Origin: Gossypium raimondii
Lineage: Eukaryota > Streptophyta > Magnoliopsida > Malvales > Malvaceae
DNA: 64,000 bases
Assembly: GCF_025698545.1 (NCBI RefSeq)
Contig: NC_068569.1
Location: forward strand, 6,696,001 to 6,760,000
Direction: 5' to 3'
Below are positions 36,481 through 49,216 of the stretch, in pieces (the first letter of the stretch is position 1; each line of letters begins with the position of its first letter). The translations under genes were made by a program, and so were the position numbers. The notes below the pieces were generated by a model. That model had not been told where the DNA came from. It searched no databases and saw nothing but the letters and a program-made list of their open reading frames with translations.

Positions 36481-38783
36481 GTAATATCCCGAAAATTACT
36501 ACAAGAAGAAAGTAGGTATACTTGATATAGTAATATAAGGAAATAAAGTGACGAAAAGGAAAATTTTGATTTATGTCAACATTAGAAAGTATATTATGAC
36601 ATATTAATGCAAGAAAGGACTAATTCGCAAAAGTGAGAAAAGTTTTGTTGCCCAAGAGTAACTATTTAAAATTTGAGGGGTTAAAGTGTAAATATGAAAA
36701 GTTGAAGGATCAATAGTGTAAATATTTTAAGGGTGGAATGATCTAGAAACTAAGGAAAACGGATGAATTAGGACCAAATTGAATAAGTGAAGAATTATGA
36801 AGGACTAAATCATAATTTTACCAAATTGAGTGATGACTCAAGGATGGAATTTTAAAAGATCATGAAGGGCAAAATATTCAATTAGAAGGAGAGAGAAATC
36901 TAGAAGGCAATGATGTGTTGGAGATATTTTAGATAATTAAATAAATAAATATTAGTTTATAATATTTTGATTTGATTTTTTTAATAATATTTTATCATTT
37001 TATTTAGTATATATATATGTGGAAAGAAAGATGAAAAACCACCATCCCACCATTTTTCCCACGCATTAACGTGAGAAGAAGAGAGAAAGAAAGAAAGTTT
37101 TGCTTTTTTTACAATTTAGTCTTTCCACCAAAAATTTACCATTTTCACCTAGAAATCAAAAGAATTTCCATAGCTTCCAAGAGAGAAGAATAACAAGGAG
37201 ACAATGGGGAGCTAGAATATCAAGTTAGATTCAAGAAATAAAAGCTGGAGGAGAGAGAAAATCAAGTTAAAGATTGAAATCAATAGCACAAGGTAAGAAT
37301 ATCAAGATTTCAATATATTTTAAGTTTGATATTATTGAAAAGCATGGAAATAATGTTATAGTAGAGTTTTCTTATATAAGGTCTTATGTTTTTGATAAAT
37401 TAGTGAAAGAAAATAAGAGAAAGTGATGGGAACTTTTATAGAGAAAGGGAATAAGAGTGTTATAAATTTAGTAATCAACATTTTGCACTAAAATAGTTTT
37501 GGACAACAACAGTAGGTTAAATTTAAAAATCACCATAAATTGTGGAAATCTAATTATAGTATGAATAAATTATAGAATTAAATCTTATTGAGTCTAGTTT
37601 CTCATGGAAGAAACAGTGTAAGTAATGGAATTGTAAATCATGAGATATAATAAAATTTGTGAGACAAGGTCAGAATGAATTGGTTCCCTGTTCTGATTTT
37701 AGAAAATCATAAAAATTGAATAAAAATAATTATAGGATTAAATTTATATTTTAAAATACTTAATGAGTCTATTTTAAATAGAAACAAACAGGAACATTAT
37801 CCGAATTCTGTACAAAGTGATAATTAATTTTAGTAAAGAGAGGTCAGAACTGTCAAACAGTGAAATAGGGCAAACTTTAAAGAATAAACTGTACTTATTG
37901 GCTAAACCAAAAATTCTGAAAATTTTATGGTAAGAATACATGTGAGTCTAGTTTTCTATAAAATTTTGGATCTCAATTCAGAGTTCTATAGCTTAAGATA
38001 TAATTAATTTGGTAACTATAACTCAAGTGAACAACTTGTTATGAGTAAATAAGTAAATAGTGGTATTATGTATATATCAAGGATGTGGAATGGAGCGAAG
38101 AAGGAAGAAAATATATGTGAATATTTAGCTAATATGTTTATTTTAAAATAGCTAATTTACATGTTTTAGGTTCAGGGACTAAATTGAATAAAAGTAAAAT
38201 TTTAAGGGTAATTTTGTAAAATGTCAAAAAGTGATCAAATTGCATGAAATGAATTGTTTTATTATTTAAATTAATAAATTTAATGAAATATTAATTTAGA
38301 TCAAGATTGGGTGGAAATTTGAGGAAAAAGAAAATTACCAAAATGTCCCTAAATTTTAGTATTTCGTAATTTAGCCTTGTAAGTTCGTATGAGCTATATT
38401 CTCATACTTTTATTTAAAGTGAATGTTATTTGGTGATGAATATTATATAAATATGTATTTTATTATTGGAATTGAATTATTTTTGGTAATATGTATAATT
38501 ATTAGATGCATTGAAATGATTATCGAAAGCTCGATTGGGTTGGAGGCTTGTTAGAGATATATCACACTATCCATTGGTTTTATCGGTAATTTTGGATGAT
38601 TTGATTCTGGTAATAATAGCATGTATAAGTTAAATTGGCCAACGTTAGCTCATTAATGTTTTGATTTTGATTGGTTATAAATATGAATGCTTGATGAAAG
38701 GAAACGTCTGTAAATTAATTTGTAAACTCCGGTAATGCTCTATAACCTTATTCTGGCGATGGATACGGGTTAGGGGTGTTACA
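36481..38783 (+). mobile_element. Solo LTR C (Gypsy-like)
   Basis: A 2303-bp block starts GTAATATCCCG (the leading T is lost) and ends GGGGTGTTACA. The 5-bp duplication ATTTC is perfect (36476-36480 and 38784-38788). It shares central blocks with A and B (GTTTTGGACAACAACAGTAG near 37496). There is no coding region. It sits 41 bp from copy D in the same orientation. Confidence 0.88.
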
Positions 38784-39452
38784 ATTTCTCTAATCGAATT
38801 AATAATCAATTGACTCGTGATATTTGTAACAGCCCGTTTTTTTAGTAGTACCGAAAACAGTGGTTTCGGGGCACCAAATCTGACGAGTAAGTTCGTAAAT
38901 ATCATTATTTAATAATTACGAGTTAAATGTGATTTTTAAAAAGGTTTTTTATTTGATAATTTATGTTATATAAGTGATTTATTAAGTTCAAGTGGTTTTA
39001 GAAAATGAGGTATCGGGACCTTGTTTTTATAAACTGAGCCATAAATATTTTTATAAATATTAATGGAGTGTCATTAAGGTAATAAGGTGGTATTAAAGTT
39101 TCGTTAAGAAATTTTAACGTTTCAATGATTAATTAATTAAAAAGACCAAATTAAAAAATGCATTCCCATGACTCTATTCCCATAAATCGGACTAGTAAAT
39201 ATTTATTAAAAATATTTATGAAGCTAGTTGTGTAGTTAATTAGATTTCGTTAAGTGAATTTACTTGAATTAAAAGTAAATTAGGTATAAGGACTAAATTG
39301 CATATAGGGTGAAAGTTGAATTAAGATTAAAGAAAAACTAAAAGGACTAATTGTTTCTTTATGAGGCCTCATAAGGTAGATTTTTTGTGAAATCATTATA
39401 AAACTTTAAGTTAATATATATTATAATATTTACTTCAGTATTAAGTATATAT

Positions 39453-39498
39453 ATTATATTATATTATATTATATTATATTATATTATATTATATTATA
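39453..39498. repeat. (ATATT)n microsatellite inside LTR D
   Basis: About nine pentanucleotide units in a purine- and AT-rich part of the LTR. Confidence 0.9.
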
Positions 39499-40444
39499 GT
39501 AAAACAATATAATAATATAATAATGTACAATAAAACAAATAAATGAAAGAAAAGAAATAGAAAGTGAAACGAAATAGAAGGGAAAAGAAAGAAAAAAAAG
39601 AAAGAAAAGGAGAAAGAAAAGTTAATGGTTTCAATTGTTCAAAGTTTAGTCAATTTAGTCCTTTTTCTTTTAATTTTTATATTTTGGAATCCCAAGATTA
39701 AATACTACCCGACCCATATCAAAATTTTAGAAATTATTGAGTTTTTAAATGTTGTTAATGTTGAATAATTTTAGTACTAGGGATTAAATTGATAGATTTT
39801 AAGTTAGAAGTGAAAAGAATTGAATTGTAGAATAAATTGTAAATTTTAGTAATAGGGACTAAATTGTGAAAATTCAAAATTTAGGGATTTAAGTGAAATT
39901 AGAGAGTTAAATCTAGTTTAAAGTGGAAATTGAATGAAAATATAGAATTGATTGTGAAGAAATAAAAATAGTCTCGGTTTAGGGACTAAATTGAAATTTA
40001 GATAAATGTTGAGTAAAAATTGAAATATGCAATATGAAATTGAATTGTATTGTATTGATGAATTTTAATTATTTTAATTCCGTAACTAACGTCGTACCAG
40101 AATCCTCGACTAAAAAGGGGAAAGATAAAGTCGACGAGAAATAGCTCAAAATTTCTAGTTTGTATTTTTATAATCTGAATTTAGTTGTTAATTGTTATAA
40201 TTCAATTTAATGTATATAGTAAGTGTTGAGGTGAGAACTATTGTGTTTTGTAATTGAAATGTATTGATTTAGTATGTGATAAATTTATTGAATTTATATT
40301 GATTGAATTGGTATATATATTGAATATATATATTGGTTGTATTTGAAAAGTGAATTGAAACCCTATTAACTGTATTGGGCCGAGTCGGATATAAATGGCA
40401 TGCCATAGGATTGGAAGAGTTCAAGGATTTCTTCAACTTCGAGT

Positions 40445-40600
40445 CGATGAGACACTGGGTGTCAATTTACTACTTCGGATTAATTCGATGAGGCACTGGG
40501 TGCCAATTTACTTTGGTTTAGCCGATGAGACACTGGATGTCAAATTATTACTTTGAATTATCCGATGAGACACTAGGTGCCAAACTGGTGTGTTTTGGTT
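40445..40600. repeat. Four degenerate tandem units of about 40 bp inside LTR D
   Basis: The word CGATGAGACACTGGGTGTCAA and variants start near 40445, 40486, 40523 and 40563. The same block occurs reversed in LTR E at about 63350-63500, so the array predates the insertion of these copies. Confidence 0.85.
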
Positions 40601-41460
40601 AGATCCGTGTATCCGTCCGAGTCCGAGTCGTGTTAATAAAGGTAAATGAATAATAAAGTTTTATAATTGATATTGAAATGGTATGGTATGAGAAATGGAA
40701 GTGAAATAGTGAATTGAAAATAAAATGTGAAATATGTTGCAAATATATGGAATATATGAGTTATATACTCAAGAAATGACTATGAAATGGATATTGCAAT
40801 TGTATAATGAAATATGAAATAAATTGTGAAAAGCTATTTATATAGCAAGTATAAGAATTGAGATATTTGTGAAACAAATGAAATATGATATGGTTGTTGT
40901 AATAATTAAATATATTTATATTTCAATTGTATATTTGTAATTTCTTATCTTTAAATATTCAGATTATAGAAATACCATTGAGTTTATACTCAGCGTACGG
41001 TTTAGTTTCCCGTGCGCAGGTTAGGTACTTAACTTTTGATTGCCGATTTAGCATCCAACAACGATCTCAAACTCAAATGTGGTGATGTTTATTCTTTATG
41101 TCGGCATGTAGCTAGGGTGTCTAAATAATAGTTATTTTGTGGTTTGATTTAAATTAGGGTATAAGTTTAATTTTGGTTGGTTTTATACATATAAATATGT
41201 GTTTGTTTTTGAAGCCATATTATGGCATGATAAATTGAACTAAATCTAGATAGGTGCATGTGAATTTAATTATATGTTTAAGTGCTCATGAACTAAGCAA
41301 AATTGATTTGGATTTGATATGTTTATATGGATTAAAATGATACTTTGATGACTTGTTTTGATGATATGAAATATTTGAAATTTCTGTCTGTTTGATCTGT
41401 AAGCTCTGATAATGCTCTGTAACCCGGTTCCGGCGAAGGATACGGATTGAAGGTGTTACA

Positions 41461-42860
41461 ATATTAATTTAATCAAAAACTTAAATATTTATATTATTTT
41501 TTGAATTTTTTTTTCAAATTTGTTATTACTACTGATAATTAATTGTTGATTGTTTAATAGTAACAAATTTCAATAAACAACCACGTTTGCCAGCTACCAA
41601 CCTGATGGTAAGGATTAAACAATGACTCTTGACTTAAATTAACAATGAAATGGAGAGAGTGGTAAGTGATTTTATGCTAATGCATTTGACTCTTGACTTA
41701 AAATCTTGTGCAGTTCATTTCCTCTCTTAAAAAAATTACAGTGCAGTAAAAACTTGAATTTTTAAAGTAAATTTGAGTCTTGGGGATTTTTTTATTATTT
41801 AAAGAGTTAAAGTAAAAAAGAAAAAAGAAAAAACCTTCTACGTGTGGGTTGACTTTAGCAAAAATATGAGAATTATAGATTAAAGGTCGTACATCTCGTT
41901 TTATATGCTATATTTCATATCTATCCTTCATGTCCTAAAATACATGAAACCATTAACCCCTCTGGACTTTGAATTAAAAACAAAATTAGGTACACAACAA
42001 TAATTCCTTTGAAAATTTCTCACCAATATTATTTTATTTTGACTTTTCTTTTTCACTCATATTTAATTCTAAAGTTTAAACTACTAACGTAAGAAGAATT
42101 GGATGACATCATCCCTATTTCTTTTCAATAGGAGAATGATAAATCAAATTTATACTCCTGAATTTTAACATTTTTAATTGGATTTGAATTTTGTTAGAAA
42201 GATAAAAGCTGAAAATCAATAATAAAAAATCGATTTGTTATTTTCCTATTGTAAAGAGTGAAATCGAGTTTCATACAATTCCTATCTAATTATTGAAACA
42301 AGAGAATTGTTTAACTTTTACTGTAACTTTTTTTTCACTTTTTTAAGGCAATACATGTCCTTATTTAAAAGTAAATAAATAAAATGTTATTTTAAGATAA
42401 ATTTTATGAATGTTTTTGCAGTCTTTTTTTTTCTTTTAAACATGAACAGTTTCTACAAAGGAAAAGAAAATTGAATAAAATAATATTATAATAATCTAAA
42501 ATGGACAAATCCTGATTAGTGATTACAACATAATAATTTTATAAATAACTAGTTTCTGAAATTGTAAACTTGTGACTAATCTTTGTTAGGAAAATGATTA
42601 ACTATTTTAACTAAAAATAAATAAATTTAGTTATAAGAATTTTAGAAAAAAAACGAATAGCTTAATAATGGAGCAACAAGAATAATGTCATGTTAAAAAT
42701 CAATGATGTTTGATGTTTGCATTGGCATTTTGTAAAATCTTTTATATATAGGAGAATATGTAAAATTTTGATATATAAAAGATGGAGCAAATGATGTTTA
42801 AGCATGCATGCATGCAAGATATGATAATCCATTACAAACATTAAGTAAATGTGTGGGTAA
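41461..42860. other. Intergenic between LTR D and PLC copy 2
   Basis: No gene is supported. The right end is probably the 3' UTR of PLC copy 2. Confidence 0.45.
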
Positions 42861-45440
42861 TCAGAGATCATAAGGGCGTCCAAAGTTAATGCTCAAGAGG
42901 AGCCTTACATGCTTGTATTTATTTCCCTTCTTGTCACATAATGGGACCGTCCTAATCCCAGTTCTCAACTCTGATACAGGTAAAGATGTTTGGCCTCCGA
43001 AATCAGGTCTCCCAGTGGTGTCATATTCCAGGACTTGAATCCGAAGCACAGCTAATTCCGGAACACGAATTAGGAATTCGAAATCCTGGTCCCATACAGG
43101 TAGCCATTCATCTTCTATTATTGTTGTTTGCTTTACATCCTTATCTTCTGGAACACCAGCAATTCCAATCTGTGCAGATAGATCAAAATTAATCACCAAA
43201 AACTGCATATATATATATATATGTAATTGGTTATCAGTATGTTTGACATGGAAATTTAATCGTCTTACTTTCGTATAGAAGTCGGGCGGGGAATAGCGAT
43301 CAAATGCAGTATGGTGGAAATCCTGATGCCAACCTTCCCCCAAGATAACTTTTACCTGTAAAGACAAACGTATGGAAGAATGAGAATAGTGAAGGAACCA
43401 AATGGTGCAGTTATAAGTAGATCCAGTACCCTCATAACGGTCTTGACTTCCAATGGCGCACTGGGATTAAAAACCTCATCATTCTCTCCCCTCCGCAATA
43501 AAAAATCAGGTTTCTTCACATAGCCGCATCCACCATTTGCTTTAAACATTCCTTGCATTATCCATAAGTACTTTCCATATCCCTGTCCGAAGAGAATCAA
43601 TATTGGTATTTTCTTTTCTTCTGATGTGAAATAGGTATGAAATAAAACTAATGAAATTTGGCCCTGAAATAGTCTTTACCTGCATGTTAAATGCAACCAT
43701 TTGAGCTCCATGCATCCACCCCACAAAAGGATTGTAATTGGAAGAGTCTAAGCGTGTGCCTTTAGGATACACTCTCAGCAAATTTCGTTGAGTAAACCTG
43801 GAATAAATTTTATAACTAAAATGTCAAAGTTTATCATCAGTGTTTCCACAAGTTCGTCGAACGGAGGTATTGCATTAATGGAGCACAAATTCCAGGTGAT
43901 GGAAAACCACCCATGTCAACATGCAAAAACTGCTATACCTCACAATCTTAGTAGCATATGTTCTAATAGCATTTTCAAGCTCTTGTTCACTCAAGCTAAG
44001 CCGTCGGACTTTCACTGGGTCATCACTCAGCCAGTTCTCTAATCCACCTTTGAGCTTCCCAGCATGAATGGCAATTAGCTGCCTGTATTGAACCACAGTA
44101 TATTCTTCGTCTTCATCTGGAAAATGTTCTCCTACATCTGATGGATTCCGCTACCCAATCATAAATGACAAGTAGACAGAAATTATTCGCAACATAATAT
44201 ATATATTTAACTCTTAATGCATATATGTCTGCTACTTTTTGACAATTCATTTCTTACTCTTCCACTCTCAGTTTCTGAAACATCTCCCCTGTTTTCTCCC
44301 AGGTACTCTTTAGGGGGTTTGGTTGAAATCAGAATCCTTTTCTTCAATGATTCTGGTGAAGGAAATTGCTGCATGTTTTCTGTTTCGGACCAGTAGAGCA
44401 TATCTCCAAAAGTTTCTGTGACCATCTAAAGAAAAAAAACAAGTCGTCAGAAAATGGACATTTCAGGCTTAGTATTAGGTAGATACTATCATCATCATTA
44501 TAAGCTCACCTTAGCCACCTTTTTCTGAAGATTTGGATTCAAATGGTCTTCAAAAGTGATCACAACTGGATATTCTGAAGCCTGGAATGCATTCTCCTTA
44601 ATTGCTTGCAAACATTTTTGGAGGTCCACTGGAGAAGTCAGAGTCCTGCAAGTTTTAGTGAATTCAACACTTAAGGAATTTGGACAATTTTGTCTGAGAG
44701 TCTTGAACTTACTTGTAGAAATCATGTTCCTTTTTACAAGAAAAAAGAAATATGGGATAAGAAAAGGATGTAGCTAGTTGATGATACCCGCCATGGCGAA
44801 TTTCGACATCGTCCCCCTTGGAATTTGGCCACAGGTCCAATTCAATCACTCTTACACCTCTAAGCAGAGCATCTTTAATGGGTTCTACACTGCTGGCGCT
44901 GATTACTTGATTCCCAGTCAAGTAGGAGTTGTGTCCCGTGAATAAGAAATAATGGGCCAATGGAGCCGTCATGTCATGGTGCACCTAAATGAAAACAGTA
45001 GGAGATGATCCAATCATGAGAAATCTTTTATGGGAATGGAGGCTGCACATTATATTATAAACTAATGCTTGAATGATATCTGCTGCGAAATGTAAATTTG
45101 GGGACCAAATAAAAAGAAAGGCAGAAAATACCTTTGAAGATGGAGGGTGAGCAAGGTTATGGTCACCAAGGAGATATCTAAAGAAAGCTTCTAAATGGAG
45201 TCCTCTCCTGTGGAATAGATTAAGATGCTTGAGGCTATCAAAAATGGCTTGAGCATCTTCCTTGGTGGCATTATTTTCACCTTGATGTTCAATCAGAAAC
45301 GTCAGGAGGTCATCCACAGTCATCGTTCCACTTTGTGAGAAATGATTGAAGGCATTCTTAACATCTGGAGGTGGCTCGACCACCCTTGTCTTGAATATTC
45401 TCCTCCAACACAGGCACACCTTGAAATTCTGCTTCGGCAT
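42861..45440 (-). CDS. PLC: Phosphoinositide-specific phospholipase C (PLC copy 2)
   Basis: Nine exons (minus): 45132-45440, 44788-44984, 44510-44645, 44258-44425, 43939-44150, 43680-43797, 43430-43582, 43269-43355 and 42861-43169. All have GT-AG junctions and join to a 562-aa protein. Order: an EF-hand-like N-terminus (1-103); the X domain with catalytic His121 in [10 protein letters not shown], Glu151/Asp153 in [10 protein letters not shown] and His167 in RHGGTLTSP; an acidic linker; the Y domain ([32 protein letters not shown]); and a C-terminal C2 domain with [16 protein letters not shown]. The enzyme cleaves phosphoinositides to diacylglycerol and inositol phosphates at the plasma membrane in a calcium-dependent way. 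The start is the ATG at 45440 ([14 protein letters not shown]); the in-frame extension begins only at a TTG. The exon 4/5 boundary (AGA/GTAAGA to GGGTAG/C) is the least certain. It is the sister of the broken copy at 29181-34119. Confidence 0.95.
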
Positions 45441-45498
45441 CCCACTTTTTCTCAAACACCGAAATTGACGAGTTTCTCTTCTCTTTCACACTGCACTA

Positions 45499-45499
45499 C

Positions 45500-45536
<37 letters not shown>

Positions 45537-45537
45537 A
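45499..45537 (-). promoter_or_regulatory. (TA)n(GA)n tract at the PLC copy 2 start region
   Basis: On the minus strand a (TA)n run (about nine units) is followed by a (GA)n run (about ten units), ending about 60 bp before the ATG at 45440. The TA run is where a TATA box would be expected and the GA run would lie in the 5' leader. Whether it works as a promoter is inference. Confidence 0.55.
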
Positions 45538-46463
45538 ATCACATATATGCAGATGGAAAGACAGGAATGGCGTTTTAATAAAGTGAGAATATGTGCTGAA
45601 GCAATTACTGTAAGGAAGCTGAAACAGTCCATATTCCAATGCATATATGAGCTCATTCATGAGGGATGAAAATGGCTTATTTAACACGTTGCAGCTAGCT
45701 TTTTTTACTTGATACCAAGGGAACAGATTGCTTGTCGTTGTCATTCGCTTAGAAACGGTAAAATTGAAAAGGTCAAAGAAAGAGCAAAGAATGAAGTGGG
45801 GACCGCTGCTTTTACTCACACTCCTCTAAAAGCAAAAAATTGCTTCGAACCCTGAGATATTTTTATTCTCTAACCAGCCGGGCAAGGTAAAGAATTTCTT
45901 ACGGTTTTATTATTAGGGGAATCTATGCATTGTGGACTATTGAGCTGGCATCTATACCTGAATATTACTAAATTAAATTACAAAGTATACTGATAGGCAT
46001 CTTTTCTGTCAATTGGCTATATAATACTACTACCTTTATCAACTACTAATTGTTCTTGCATTTTCATTACTACACATCAACCTAAGGGAAAAAAATATTT
46101 ATTACGCTAATCTTGGATGAAAACAGGGTGCTTAAGAGATATCGAATTCTAATAAGTGCTATAAGTATATAGATATGTAGGTATCCCTTTGAGTTTTAAA
46201 AACATTACATTTCAAGTTATAAACTCTTATCGTTTGTAAATGAATGGAGAAAATTTATTATCTTAATTTGCTTCATATTTGTATATTTTTATGGTTTATA
46301 TGAATTTAAGTTGCTAAACGTTCAATTGATTTCATCCCCAGGATCCAAAATTGAAATTTGGTGTGTTCTTGTTTCGGAAGACTGGTATATATGTTGTGGG
46401 ACTATCTAATGCATTTGCATAAACATATCCCCGAGTGTGGGGAAGTACAGTCCCACGTAAAGA
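45538..46463. other. Spacer between PLC copies 2 and 3
   Basis: No gene is supported. It should hold the promoter of copy 2 and the 3' UTR of copy 3, which are in the same orientation about 1.0 kb apart. Confidence 0.5.
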
Positions 46464-49055
46464 CTAAATATCTACTTGGACAAACTCAAAGCGTAGAAGC
46501 AGCCTAAGTGAAGTGTACTCCTCTCCTTTGCGGTTAAACAGAGGCACAGCCCTGAAGCCTGGTCTTAATTCGGACACCGGCAGACATGTCTGGCCAGCGA
46601 AATCATCTTTCTCAGACATGTTATATTCGTGAACTTCGATTCTAAGTAAAGCTATTTCCGGAACTGTCAATTGGAACGTGAACTCTTCATCCCACACTCG
46701 GGTCCAATTGCCTTTTCTTTTCTTTGTTTTCTTCATTGTCTTGTCTGCTGGAACACCTGCTATACCAACCTGTTTTCGAGATTGGAGTTACTCGAAAATT
46801 CGAGGGATTGGATGATTGATTGATTGAAGCACTGTTATAAGCAAGTTATGCTTACCCTGGTATAGAATTCTGGTGAAGACCAAAGATTGAGGTACCTTTG
46901 TTTGAAATCTAAATGCCATCCATCTCCCATGTGTACTTTAACCTGTTGAGTAACATGGGAAGGTAAATTAGAGAGAAAGAAAAGATGATTACAATGGTGG
47001 AGACTGAGGAATCAATTTTTATTTGTTATAAAACTCCATTGAGTCTCACTTTTAAAATTTTCTTCACTGGCAGCTTTGCTTTGGCATCAAAAACCTGATC
47101 ATTTGGACCCACGTTCATCAGAAAGTCTGGCTTTTTCACATAGCCACACCCTCCATTGGATCCAAACATCCCATGCATCAACCACAGAGGCTTTCCATAT
47201 CCCTGAAACCAAACCATAAAAAACACATGCTCAAAAAACATCACTAACAATCGAAAACTATTTTGGATATGGAAGAAAGGGAAATACTAAAAGCCGAACC
47301 TGCATGTTCAATGCAACCATTTGAGCCCCATGCATCCAACCAATTAAAGGATTGTAGTTTGAGGAGTTAACCCGAGTACCCTTAGGATATATCCTCAAAA
47401 TGTTCCTTTGTGTGAACCTAAAGCACCATTGATTTCAAGGATTAAATATTAGAGTAGGTGCACTCATAAATGAACCACTAACATAAAAGCCATCATAATA
47501 GCTGTTTGTACCTTACGACGTCTGTTCCATGGCAGACAGTAGCCTTTTCAAACTTTTGTTCACTCAAACTAAGGCGTCTAACTTTATCTTTCTCAACTTT
47601 TAGTTTCTCCCTCAGCTTTCCCTTAGGCTTTCCAGCTGGAATGGAGATCAGATTCTTGTAAGCCGGTGCTCCCAACGGCCGCAATAGCTGATCACAAGCT
47701 TCGTTGTCACCGTCACATTGACTATGTTCACTTGCATCACAGTCACTCTGCAAGTAAAACAGGCTAAAAGGTTTTAAAATGAGAAATTTAGGCAGAAATA
47801 TGAAAAGAGATCATGATTTTTTTTCTTCTCTATTTGCTTTTTTCTCAGCTGACCTTATCGTCATCATTGGTGAGGTCTGCTGACATTCTCCCCCACGTAT
47901 CTTCATCAGAATCTTTGTCTTTGAGAGAGTTACTTCCTCTGCTTGATAAGTTTTTGTCTTCAAGGTATTCTTTTGGAGGTTTAGTTGATATGACAATTCG
48001 ATATTTCAGTTCTTCCGGGGAAGGGAATTCTTTCACACAATCAGATTCAGGAGGACAAAACAACATGTTCCCAAATGTTTGGATCACCATCTGCAGATAT
48101 ATAATAAGCACTAATTAGAAATGTATAACTTTCCAGGAAAGATTGATGGACATTAAAATTGTAAAAGAAAATGACGAAAAACCTGAGCAACTTTAGCTTG
48201 AAGATCTGGGGTAAGGTGGTCTTCGAAAGTAATTATCACTGGGTATGGAGATGCAGAAAAAGCATGCTCTTTAATGGATCTCAAGCATTTAATCAGCTCC
48301 ACTGGAGTTGTCAAAGTCCTACATTTAAAAAATACACATTTTAAAAACGAAAACCCTGAATTTATTTACCAGTTTTTTTTTTTAAACTGTACATACCATC
48401 CATGAAGAACAAGAACATCGTCTTTCGAAGAATTTGGCCATAAATCGAGTTCCACTACTCTTAAACCTCTCTTGAGGGCCTTTATGATTGGAACATCGCT
48501 GCAATCACTGCTGATTTGATTTCCAGTCAAATATGAATTGTGACCAGTGTATATGAAGTAGTGGGAAAGTGGAGCTGTCATGTCTTGATGAACCTGAATG
48601 GATTTTGTTCTAGGTCAAAACATGGAATATGTACTTTTTTTTATTTTCTCTCCAAACAAGCATCTAATGTTTAACTTTCCCAGCAACCAAACAAAACATC
48701 AGGAAAGAAGCAGCAAAAGGATTTATACCTTATTAAGTAGAGGAGGATTGAGATCCACACAGAATAAATAAAACTGAAAATCTTCTAGACTTAAAGCCAG
48801 CTCTGGTAACTTTACATTGTTATGCCTCCTTTTAAACACTTCCTCCACAATCCTTTCAGCATCTTCCATGGAAGCTTCAACATCACCTTGAACCTCCACC
48901 AAGAACCGTCTCAGCTGTTCCACCGTCATGCCGGAGCCACCTCCGGTGGCGTACTTCATGAAAACCTCCTTCACATCAACCGGTGGCCCCGCCTCGGTGA
49001 CCCCAAACTTCTTAGGGAAGCAGATACACATGCTATAATCTCCCATGTACCCCAT
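46464..49055 (-). CDS. PLC: Phosphoinositide-specific phospholipase C (PLC copy 3)
   Basis: Nine exons (minus): 48729-49055, 48397-48593, 48183-48318, 47854-48090, 47512-47747, 47300-47417, 47050-47202, 46856-46942 and 46464-46769, joining to 598 aa. Exon lengths 2, 3, 6, 7 and 8 (197, 136, 118, 153 and 87) equal those of copy 2. The N-terminus is EF-hand-like; the X domain has His127 ([10 protein letters not shown]) and His173 (LHGWTLTTP); the linker is acidic ([11 protein letters not shown], then a Cys/Asp-rich stretch); then the Y domain and the C2 domain ([17 protein letters not shown]). Its N-terminus ([17 protein letters not shown]) and [13 protein letters not shown] wording place it with copy 4 and the Arabidopsis PLC4/6 type rather than with copies 1 and 2. 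The start could be 49055 (MGYMGDYSM) or 49046; the short choice resembles copy 4 better. All catalytic residues look intact. Confidence 0.94.
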
Positions 49056-49206
49056 ACGAGAAACTAGCCCTGTCACACCCTACTTTTACTGAATCAGATC
49101 AAGAAAAGAAAAACTTCAAGTGCGTGATGACAATCTTTTGCTTTCCTTTGTTTCTACCTTGCCGTTGAACTGGAGAGGTGATTATACATGCTCCCCTGTA
49201 AACATT

Positions 49207-49216
49207 CTTTATATAT
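49207..49216 (-). promoter_or_regulatory. TATA box candidate of PLC copy 3
   Basis: ATATATAAAG on the minus strand, about 150 bp upstream of the start codon at 49055. Position and sequence suit a core promoter; no transcript evidence. Confidence 0.5.

Larger units (their letters stand above)
38825..41460 (+). mobile_element. Solo LTR D (related subfamily)
   Basis: A 2636-bp block starts TGTAACAGCCCG and ends GAAGGTGTTACA. The 5-bp duplication ATATT is perfect (38820-38824 and 41461-41465). The ends match A-C, but the interior differs. It has a degenerate tandem repeat at 40445-40600 that is also in copy E in reverse, so D and E form a second subfamily. No gag-pol is present. Confidence 0.92.

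Noticed and set aside
36476..41465. C and D as the two LTRs of one retrotransposon
   Set aside because: Each has its own target duplication (ATTTC and ATATT), and the 41-bp spacer is far too small for an internal domain.
44985..45455. Upstream starts for PLC copies 2 and 3 (45455 and 49076)
   Set aside because: These open with TTG or GTG, not ATG. Plant genes normally start at ATG, and the ATGs at 45440 and 49055 match family N-termini.
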